64,000 nt of DNA from Orthonyx spaldingii (Eukaryota > Chordata > Aves > Passeriformes > Orthonychidae): assembly GCA_013397795.1 (NCBI GenBank), contig VZTJ01001132.1, positions 397,101-461,100 on the forward strand, given 5' to 3'. Position 1 is the first letter of the stretch. Each line of letters starts with the position of its first letter. Below are positions 13,301 through 21,450 of the stretch, piece by piece. A program made the translations under genes and the position numbers. The notes beneath the pieces are model-generated. The model did not search any database. It was given only the letters and a program-made list of their open reading frames with translations, and was not told the DNA's origin.

Positions 13301-15059
13301 CTCCAGCTGCAAAAGCAGATACCCATTCCCTGTCTCCTCTCAGCCTCCTTGCCAGTGCAGGGTGAGTTCTCTTCTACCTCCACCTGATCCTGGCAGTCAC
13401 CTGGCCATGCTCAGTAACTGCAGCCCAAGAAAACCCTTGGTGGACATTCACAGGCTGTCCCATGTCCTTCAAACTCCTCTGAAGGCCTCCCTTGGCAGCA
13501 CTGCTCTCACACAAGCCCCTACTCCAAGACACGGATGTTTTCACCCAGCAGCAACTCTAAAATCAGGATTTTGGGGTGTCTAGGCCAGGCAGGCCACCAG
13601 CTCAGGAGCTTTTGGTGAGGAGCCTGCATGTGAGCTGTGCAATGGAAAAGAGGTAATCGGAGCTAACACTGCAGAAATGTCTCTGAGAATAATCACAGAC
13701 TGAGCTCCTACCATGGTGCTTATAAAGCCAAAGGAGGCAGCAGCCCAGACAGAGCCACCAGGGAACAGCCCAGGAATTAGCACAAAAGGCCTCTTGCTGG
13801 CACAGGCAGGACAGAAAACAGAAACAGGGAATTTATCCCACTCTATGCTGGGCTGGACTGGACTCCTCCCTTTGGTTGGTGGATTAGTGGCCACTCACAA
13901 TGCCTCTCACAGCAACTCTCAGGTTTTTTTCCAAGGAGTTCATTCTGTTTGCAATTTCTTATAGCTGCTGATCTCTCACAAACTTCTCCAGCTGCTCCAG
14001 GGTGAGGGTCAGGCTGAGCCATGTGCCACAAGGCTTGTCAGCCTCTGTTCATCTCGTGCCTGCCTCTCATCCTGCTGCTGCTCATGGAGAAAACACAGAG
14101 ACAACGGATGGGGTTGGACGCCCAGCTCCAGAGCTGCTGTCTGTGGGAAAGAAAATCAGTGGGAATGTTAAGAGTGGGAATTTTATTGGCTTGAATGCAA
14201 GTTCAGCTGGTGAGTCAGTGCCAGCTTGTCCAGGGGACTTGCATGTGGCTACAGCCCTGCCTTGGGCATTTCCAAGGGCCCCAATTGCTCATCTCTGCAG
14301 TTTGAAAGGCCTTTCAAAGTAACTTTTGCAATCTCATAGCTGCTTCCAGAGTCCCCACACTCCTTCTGCCCAGCATAAAACTCCAATAACCCTTTTAAAC
14401 AACAAAACCAGCAAGGGAGCACTCAGAAGCAACCTGACAAAAACTAGCAAGCCCTTGTACTCCAGCAACCTCAGGCCAGTTTCTGGGAAGAAGGCAGGAT
14501 ACAGAGGCAAGGCAAGGAATCCCACAGCAGTTGTTGTGAAGAAAAAGACTCCTGTTTCCAGCACAGAAAGGTGGCCGTGTATTTCTGGCCCTGCTGATGA
14601 CAATTTCCTGGGTTCCTGAGCCCTCTTTCAGTACACAAAGTACCTTTTCTCTACAAACTTCATCCCATCTCATTCTTCAGGCTGCCCCTCAGCCACGGAC
14701 CCAGCGTGACAGAAATGATGAAGCCACATGGCCACTGGTTTCTGATGACAAAAACCCCACAGTCTGGCACAGAGAATGGACCTGGATGTTTTATGGCAGT
14801 CCAGAGTAAAAGAGCCTCCAAATGCTGCTCATAAAAGGAACGTGAAGAACTGCTTTTCAGCATGACTCTCCTATTTTTCCCCTTTCACTTTTCATGCTCC
14901 AAAGAGTGAATGACTTCAGATTCGATGGAAGAATGGAGAGAAGGACACCAGGAATGACTTACTCATTGCTGCCATTTTTTGTCACTGAGTTTTCCTCCCT
15001 TTTGAACACGGCCCTGGCTGGTTTCCCAAGCAAGAACCGAGCGAGCTGACTGTTCATCC
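10319..15059. other. Unique sequence, no gene recognised
   Basis: About 4.7 kb of unique DNA of mixed composition. The longest frames, 146 codons at 13143-13583 (+) and 124 codons at 11679-12053 (-), have no recognisable domains and overlap frames on the other strand. No CR1 or LTR fragment was recognised. Confidence 0.5.
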
Positions 15060-15260
15060 ATCTCTGTTTCAATTACTTCTGTACTGCATTGAATAATTGT
15101 GCCTCCATTTTACTCCAGGGCTAAAGGTGACTAACTTAAAGGTGATTATCTTTTGTTAATAGCCTGCATTACTGAGAAGGATCTCAGAATTACCTTTGCA
15201 ATCCTTCCCCACACTTTAATGTTGCTATTATTATTAATACTGCTCTTTAAAACACTTTTC
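15060..15260. promoter_or_regulatory. Candidate conserved noncoding element
   Basis: An AT-rich island in more GC-rich surroundings. It contains TTCAATTAC, TGAATAATTG, GGTGATTATC, TCTTTTGTTAATAG and ATTATTATTAATAC words, which resemble clustered homeodomain, SOX and FOX sites. There is no coding frame and no repeat similarity. The regulatory role is inference; only a cross-species alignment would show constraint. Confidence 0.25.
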
Positions 15261-15949
15261 TCCTGTCATGTGGAAGCAGCAAGTGCTGCTTCTCAGAGAG
15301 ATGGGGGAAAGGCTGATACTGTTAAGCAGAAAGAATCCAGGGCATCACACCACGTTTTTCCCCTTGAAAGTGGTGGGGCTCAATCCAGTCATGAACGAGA
15401 GGCATCATTTGATCAAATTGATGCAGAATGGCTGCAGCCAGGTTTCCACAGTGAATATGGACACCACAGATTTGGGAGCATGGAGGATTTGTACAATATG
15501 GTTTATCTTTTAAACAACCCCATTTTCACCCTGCTGCCCCACTGCCAGCCCTGTGGGCACTTGCACCGGTAGCTTTTCTTTCACCTGCTCAGCACTGGAA
15601 TGCCATCCCAAATCAAGTGGATGCAAGCCCAACTTCAGAGGCAGAATCAGTGACTTCAGATTTTTCTCTCCTTCTCAGGTTTCACAGGAGCTCATCAACA
15701 TTGCTTCAGGAGGATCTTTACCCAAGCCAGCTCGCACAGAACTCCTGAAATACCCCATCAGGAAATCCCAGCACACCATAAATAATCAGTATTAGGCTTA
15801 CATTTTTCATGGCCCTGACTTTCTGCAGTGTCTGCTCTAACAAATCCCATTTGTCAAGCTTTCTCCACATTGTCTGCTGAACACTGAGCCCCAGCATTGC
15901 TTGGTAGGTGTTTGTGAGCACTCAAAGGACGGCTCTGCAAGGACTCTCT

Positions 15950-16240
15950 GCCCAGCACCATTGCTTGATCACCCCTTCAGTGAAGAAATTTTCCTTAATG
16001 TAAAATCTAAACCCCACTTGGTGCAACTTTAGGCTTTTTTGTCTTGTCCCTTGTTCCCTGGGAGCAGAGCCCGACCCCCACCTGGCTCCACCTTCTTGTC
16101 AGGGAGTTGTGCAGAGCCAGAAGGTTCCCCCTGAGCCTCCTTTTCTCCAGGCTGAGCCCCCTCAGCTGCTCCCCACCAGATTTGTGCTTCAGACCCTTCC
16201 CCAGCTTTGTTGCTGTTCTTTGGACACGTCCCAGCTTTGT
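15950..16240 (-). mobile_element. CR1 LINE 3'-UTR fragment
   Basis: Reading the minus strand gives the familiar CR1 order: CTGGACAAAGCTGGG, a TCCAAAGAACAGC block, GGGGAGCAGCTGAGG, the AACTCCCTGACAAGAAGG block, GGGTCGGGCTCTGCTCCC, and the GGAAAATTTCTTCACTGAA block. The terminal 3' part with the octamer repeat is missing, so the copy is truncated at both ends. Divergence from the family pattern is moderate. Confidence 0.9.
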
Positions 16241-16789
16241 CCAGGTCAGACTGGGAGATGAGATTGTGTGGGGCTACTGAAGCCACTGGAAATTCAGTTT
16301 CACTGCCTGCTCTGGGCTGGATCTGGGCTGGAAACTAAACTCACATGTGAGAAATACAAGAGGCCAACTCCAGAATGAGAATGTCCCCCACCAGGCACAC
16401 AGACTGGTTCTGCCATCCCCCTTCAGTCTGTCAGTGCACAAGAAATGAGTGTGAATCTCTACCAGAAAAAAAAAAAAAGATCTCATAAGCAGCACCCTAA
16501 AGGGAAAGGAGCTATGGGAAAGATCCCCAACCTGCAGAAAGCAAAGACAGCAGTGCTTGGCAAGGAAAAATCACACAATTTGTGGAAAGTCCACACGTCC
16601 CCAGCCCATGGTGGCTCTCCAGGGAGGGGAGAGCCCCTCTGCAGGCTGGCAGCACCTTCCCATGCCCGATGTTGTTATTTAACAACTCCTGGTCTGTCAC
16701 AGCTTTACACATAACCAGAATCTCCTCAGTTGCTGTGCTCATCGTGGCCACGGCTGCCAGCAAATAAATGTCCATGGATGAAGGCCTTA
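16241..16789. other. Unique sequence with an A13 run
   Basis: No gene recognised. A run of about thirteen A lies near 16465-16478. The flanks show no processed-pseudogene frame upstream of it. Confidence 0.5.
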
Positions 16790-16925
16790 TTTCTAAGCAG
16801 AAATTCCACTCTGGGACTGACTACAGAATATTTGAGATTAATCATTGCACTTGTCAGATGATTAAATCCACTCAGCATTTGGCCTCTCATCTTGTCATAC
16901 CCATTTGTATTAAAATCATCAGGGC
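16790..16925. promoter_or_regulatory. Candidate conserved noncoding element (homeodomain/E-box cluster)
   Basis: Within 35 bases there is a palindromic GATTAATC at 16836-16843, CACTTG at 16848-16853, CAGATG at 16855-16860 and GATTAAATCC just after. This is a tight cluster of paired-homeodomain-like and E-box words. No repeat similarity is seen. Function is inferred from motif clustering only. Confidence 0.25.
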
Positions 16926-17812
16926 TTGGCCTGCTCCTAGCACTGGATCATTCAGCAGAGGCTGGGCTCAGGTGGATAAAGTGCTGGTATATATCTCAGG
17001 CCTGAAAATAACCTTTCAGATGGCTTCCACAGTGAAACTTAGATTTTTGTGGCTGCAGTCAGGCCAGAGAGCTCTCCAGGATGTTTGTTTAACTGCCCAA
17101 AACAGTGAGCCAGGCAACAGAGCCAGTAACACAAAACCCCATTTCTCATACTGGTTTTCAAGTAGGGTTAAGCAAGTCAAGGGAAATGGTCTGAGGGGCA
17201 TGAGGGAAGAAAAATATATGAGAAACTCCATGTAAAAATGTCTTTTTGAGAAAGCAGTGCTTGGTTCTGAGAATAAAAATCTTACTAGAGTCAGAATAGT
17301 CCTTCCCTGAAGCAGAAATTTTTCCAGTGTTCCCATAAAAATGAAAGCCATAAAACAGATTTTCAATTCCAAAACATACACATTTTCAACTGAAAAGCTT
17401 TCAAATGTAAATAGTTCTGTTGAGCCATGATGTCCTGGCTTTGAGTTACCACTAAAGCGTGGATGCTATTTGAAAGCAGCAGATATATTCCACAGAAATT
17501 TGTATTTAATTAAAATACTTCTTTTTATTTTTTTTTTATTTTTTTAATGAAAGAAAAGTTTTGGCAGGGAAGTTAGAACAGGCTCAGCTGTGGTAAGGAC
17601 ATTTGAGTGTGTCCAGGGCTGATTTTTCTCCTCTGAATGACATCTGGCCTTTGGCTTCAATGGGACATTGCCCTGCACACAAGTGGTTTTAACCCACAAA
17701 CACCCCCATTAGCTCCACGTTTGATACCCAAATATATTCTTAGTGACAGGAAATCTCCAGGTAGTTCATTAATTCAGTTCGGCATCTACGTTTTGATAAG
17801 TTGCCTAAAGCG
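16926..17812. other. Unique sequence with T-rich tract
   Basis: A chance 155-codon plus-strand frame ends at 17235. A T-rich tract with T10 and T7 runs lies at about 17519-17548. Nothing else recognised before the tRNA-derived segment. Confidence 0.5.
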
Positions 17813-17860
17813 GACCCTGAGATTAAGAGTCTCATGCTCTACCGACTGAGCTAGCCGGGC
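17813..17860 (-). pseudogene. Truncated tRNA-Lys(CTT) 5' half, inverted
   Basis: On the minus strand the 48 bases starting GCCCGGCTAGCTCAGTCGG match the first 48 residues of vertebrate tRNA-Lys(CTT), as far as I can recall that sequence, without a visible mismatch. The intact D arm and the whole anticodon arm (stem TGAGA/TCTCA, loop CTCTTAA, anticodon CTT) are present. Similarity stops after GGGTC, in the variable region; the T arm and acceptor 3' strand are missing, so it cannot make a tRNA. It faces the longer tRNA copy at 17885-17958 across 24 bases, forming an inverted repeat. It could be the remnant of a real tRNA gene or, more likely given its neighbours, a fold-back product of reverse transcription. 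Confidence 0.9.
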
Positions 17861-17884
17861 TGGCGGCGATCACGATCTCGCTCA

Positions 17885-17958
17885 GCCTGGCTGACTCAGT
17901 CGGTAGAGCATGAGACTTAATCGCAGGGTCGTGGGTTCGAGCCTCACGTTGGGCGCCA
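17885..17958 (+). pseudogene. Full-length tRNA-Lys copy with CCA end and broken anticodon loop
   Basis: Seventy-four bases from GCCTGGCTGACTCAGTCGG to GTTGGGCGCCA follow tRNA-Lys(CTT) from its first to its last base. The last three bases are CCA after the discriminator G. Vertebrate tRNA genes do not encode CCA, so the copy derives from a mature tRNA rather than from a gene. Two bases are missing from the anticodon loop: it reads CTTAA between TGAGA and TCGCA where seven bases are expected, and the stem has a mismatch. There is no oligo-T terminator after the end. The box B region GGTTCGAGCC is intact, but box A is altered. It lies directly against the LTR at 17959 in the position of a primer-binding site. 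Confidence 0.93.
17941..17958 (-). other. Retroviral primer-binding site for tRNA-Lys
   Basis: On the minus strand TGGCGCCCAACGTGAGGC directly follows the LTR. It is complementary to the 3' end of tRNA-Lys(CTT) with one changed base. Lys(1,2)-type primer sites of this form are known from several betaretrovirus-like and other retroviral groups. Unusually, the complementarity does not stop after 18 bases but continues through the whole tRNA. Confidence 0.85.
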
Positions 17959-18335
17959 CTTATTACTGGCTTCTGGTTCTTTGTCCTCTCTTGGCGGTTA
18001 CCTCAGCCCACGGTCCCGTTTTCCCCTCTCTGGTAGCTTCTATTGCCCTGATCGCTACCTCAGCAGCACAGCCGGCGAGAACGAAAGAGATGGAACTTGG
18101 AGCTGTTTTATTCCACGAGAGTTTATTATTAGGTAGGAGAGAACTTGGAGTTGCAACTCTCGCGAAGTGGAGCAGCCCAGAAGAACCTCGAACAAAGAAA
18201 GGCTGGGGTTTTTATACCTTTGGCTCAATTTGCCCACCAAAACCTCCTGACTGGGGGAGGAAGGTGGGGGGCAAAAGGACCTGTATGTAGAATGAACCAC
18301 CCGAAACACAGGGGAGGACTGGCCATACCCCAACA
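17959..18335 (-). mobile_element. ERV LTR (tRNA-Lys-primed type), minus strand
   Basis: Read on the minus strand, the segment has LTR architecture. A TATAAA box sits at 18211-18216. Two AATAAA signals lie about 85-105 bases downstream (18122-18127 and 18107-18112). A U5-like stretch of about 120 bases then leads into the tRNA-Lys primer-binding site. The U3 edge is uncertain; a TGTTGGGG start would place it at 18335, but other TG starts up to about 18360 are possible. The terminal CA of U5 may be at 17967-17968, leaving eight extra bases before the primer site, more than usual. No internal retroviral genes follow the primer site: the copied tRNA and its inverted partner take their place. No target-site duplication was found. 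Confidence 0.75.
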
Positions 18336-19431
18336 GGGGGTGGTGGAACAAACCAAACAGACGCGGGGCTGTGATCCCACGGGGGGTGGGAATTTACCAT
18401 ACGTGCAATAAGTCCCACCAGTGCTGTGGCAGGTACTTTCTCACTCCCACAAAGTGGCAAGATCTGGAAAAAAAGACTGAAAATTCCCCAAATCTGGGGA
18501 AAATCTCGAGAAATACTCCATATGACTTTCCCTGAAGATTGGGAAAACCACAAGAACAGCCTTTCTTCAAGGTATTTGGAAACCTCAGCTCCCAGTTGGA
18601 TTGGAGAAGGGCAGAGGCAAACGGAAAGGAAAATCATCTGGGAAAATGTTCTAAGACCTTGTGGAAGCCTCTGTCTGGATTTGGATGAAAGATGGAGACA
18701 GGGACAGCTTCGGGAAACGAATGAGATTAGAGGCAAAGATGCTGTTTGCATTTCAGCAGAAAACTTGAGCAATCTTGAATTTGAAAATGGCTGAGAAAGG
18801 TGAAATTAGACCAAACACTGTCCCACCAGCAGGTGTGATGACTTGGACTGGTAAAAACCCTAAAGCACCTCAATTTAGAGGTGGATAAAGAATGACACCC
18901 AGTTCTGTTCCTCAGCAGGACAAACATGTTCCTGTCCAAACTGAACGAGTGAGCAGAGTTCTCTCTGAACGGGGTGCAAAAGGAGAGTTGAACCTTTTCA
19001 CTTGGAAAAAATCCCTCTCAAATTACTCCATGCATGCAAATTACATGTAAAGGAGGCCTGAACTACCTAACCAAGCCCTTTCCTGGCACCAGGAACACAG
19101 ATGCCCAATGGGGTTTCTGGGAGTTTTGGCAGCTCCTCCCTATGGAACCATCACTCAGGTTACAAAAAACCTGTGAGGCCATCAAGGATGTCACTGATCA
19201 GCACCAACACCACCTCCAAGCTTCTACAACCTCGTGGCTGGCTCACCAGCAGCATGTTGGCTGAAGGTAACATGAATTATAGGTCAGATGTACAGCAAAT
19301 ATTTTTATTTACAGAGTTGAACTGTGGCAAAAGTGCCTGTGCAGGTGGGAGGAAGCAAGGGGGGGTTTCCTTCCTCAGCCCCCTCCATCTGGTAGAAGGC
19401 TGCAGAAATCACTCAGTGCCAGGCAGAGTGG
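18336..19431. other. Unique sequence, no gene recognised
   Basis: Part of the start (to about 18420) could still belong to the LTR U3. A 122-codon plus-strand frame at 18426-18794 has no recognisable motif. Confidence 0.45.
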
Positions 19432-19600
19432 GCTGGAGCACAGCTCTGCTGAGGAGCAGCTGAGGGAGCTGGAAAAGGGGCTCAGCCTGGAGAAAAGGAG
19501 CTCAGGAGGGACTTTCTGGCTCTGCATAACTCCCTGACAGGAGGGGCAGCTGGGGGGGTCGGGCTCTGCTCCCAGGGAACAGAGCCCAGCCATGGCTTTG
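19432..19600 (+). mobile_element. CR1 LINE 3'-UTR fragment
   Basis: Plus-strand CR1 sense sequence: GAGGAGCAGCTGAGGGAGC, then the block with AAAGGGGCTCAGCCTGGAG, then CTGCATAACTCCCTGACAGG and GTCGGGCTCTGCTCCCAGG. It breaks off after the GAACAGAGCC block, so the 3' end is absent. Confidence 0.9.
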
Positions 19601-20929
19601 TACAGCTTGACCTGTTTAATCCCCAGCTGAACCCACAGAGGAACCTCACCCATTTCAGCACAGCCACTTGTCCATGGGCAGCCAAGGGTGAGAACAGCTC
19701 TAGGTCTTGCAGCACATCTCCAATTAAACACCTCCAATTAAACATCTCCATTACAGGGAAGACAGAGAACCAGCAGCAGTGCTCCTGTCTCCCAGCAGTG
19801 ATGGGAGGCCACAAGCTGCCCCCAGAGAGGCTGGGGAGATCATCAGCTCCCATGGAACGATGCCAGTTTACACTGGGGCAGATCTAACTTTGCTCCTGCA
19901 CAAGACAGAGTAGGAAAATATTAAAGCCTTGTTCATAAATCACTGTCAGCCTGTGACGAGGGTTGTCCACGCTACAGCGAGATTAATTGCTCCAGTCGTG
20001 ATTCCCTCTCCAATCCCCTTCCTGCCCTCTCCAGAAGTTGAAGGATTTGGAAACCATAATCCAGCAAACGTGGCTTTGCTTTTCCTTTAACCTGATGGTA
20101 TTTCATATGGATCAGCTGCAAAAACATTTCAACCCCCTACACAATCTTTCAGAAACTCGTGACAGGGGCACAAGGTCTCCTGGGAAACAAGTGCCTAATT
20201 ATGGAGGCAAAGATGTCCTGCAACACCATGACCAACTGACTGCTGTGTGGTGGGTACCCCTCACAAATTCCTCCTGCTGCTTTTTTTATATTTTTAAATT
20301 TTTATATTTTTCTCTGTCTGATCACCACATGCAGCCTAAAATAGATCAGCATGTAAAAAACTCAGTGCTGTGGAGCAGTGCTAAGAAAGACTCTCCTTCT
20401 CCTCAGGGCAGGAACTCACATGGGGAATAGAGAAAATACTGGAGAGTTCATCAATAGCAAAATCAGCCCAGTATGACTATTTTTTTTAGTTTAAATTACT
20501 TAATATACACCTTAACATTCTAAAACCACATCCAGTTGTTACAATAAAAAGAGAAGGGTTGAGATTTCCCTTGTGGATAATATTCCAGTTCCTTTTAGCG
20601 CTCTCCAGAAACCAGGTAACCTGCCCTGAACTACACCTGTGACTGTCTTAAAACAATCAGTAAGAGATGAGAAACTGGAAACAACTCAAATGCTTCTCAG
20701 TAAGGGAGAGAAAATCTGGTTCAAGCTGAGCCCAGGTGTATGTGACAAAGCTTTGAGTAGAAACTAAGGTGAGGATTCAAACTGAATTTCATCTGGAAGA
20801 TGTCTCAGTGCTCCTATGGCCTCACTGACCTGTGCAGTGCAACCTCAGCACAAAACCCCTCAGCTCCCAGCCCTGAGCTGCATTGCCCCATCCAGGTGGG
20901 ATCCCAAGGGTGACACACCCTGGCCTGGC
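19601..20929. other. Unique sequence, no gene recognised
   Basis: Mixed-composition DNA with a short AT-rich block near 20280-20315. A 130-codon frame at 20038-20430 (+) has no recognised domain. Confidence 0.5.
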
Positions 20930-21326
20930 TGTGATGCCTTAGGATTTTTAGCTTCTATTTTTCATGTAACTCTGGAGCTGCTGTTCTCGCATCTTAGACA
21001 AAACGATTTCTCTCCAGGCCTGAAACTCAAGGACACCTCACTGTCTTAGGCCCCAAAAAATGTCAACAGCAGAGAAACTGGGGGGACAAGCTTGGGATGG
21101 ATGACTTCATTACCTGAGGTTATAATTGGAGGTCTAACCCCGATATGCAAATGGCCCAAAAATTACAAAGCACAAAAAACCCATGACCCAGGGTCCATTT
21201 TGGGTGCAGCCCTGGGTGGGCTCTGGCTGCCCGAATGTACCGAGAAGGTCTTTGAATAAATATCTGCTTTTTATTCTCTTAATTTTATCTAGCCTCTGTT
21301 CTAGGTTAGCCCGAGAAAAGACATCA
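20930..21326 (+). mobile_element. Solo LTR of an avian ERV (ERVL-like)
   Basis: A plus-strand segment of about 397 bp begins TGTGATGCC and ends GACATCA. The octamer ATGCAAAT is at 21145-21152, an AATAAA poly(A) signal at 21255-21260, and a T-rich downstream element follows. The flanks CTGGC (20925-20929) and GTGGC (21327-21331) agree at four of five bases, consistent with a 5-bp target-site duplication. The overall pattern resembles passerine ERVL-type LTRs as I remember them; the family name needs a repeat-library search. No internal region is attached. Confidence 0.7.
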
Positions 21327-21387
21327 GTGGCAGGCACTCCAAAGCATCTACAGAGCATCCAGTGAATTGTGGAGCTTTCTGGAGTGG

Positions 21388-21450
21388 TCACAGCCAGGCT
21401 GGATGGGGCTCTGAGCAGCCTGGCCTGGTGGAAGGTGTCCCTGCCCACGG
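21388..21450 (+). mobile_element. CR1 LINE 3'-UTR fragment
   Basis: CAGCCAGGCTGGATGGGGCT, AGCAGCCTGGCCTGGTGGA and GGTGTCCCTGCCCACGGCA follow the CR1 sense order. The final 3' block with GGAACTAGATGATC-like sequence is missing. Confidence 0.85.

Noticed and set aside
13143..13583. 146-codon serine/proline-rich frame
   Set aside because: No recognisable domain. It begins without a promoter or splice site, and serine/proline richness is expected from CT-rich DNA.
17885..17958. Functional tRNA-Lys gene
   Set aside because: It has an encoded CCA end, a five-base anticodon loop, an altered box A and no oligo-T terminator. It lies exactly where an LTR primer site should be.
17813..17958. tRNA-Lys-derived SINE
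   Set aside because: A SINE would have a tRNA-like head followed by an unrelated body and tail. Here the tRNA copy ends in CCA directly at an LTR, and no SINE body is present.
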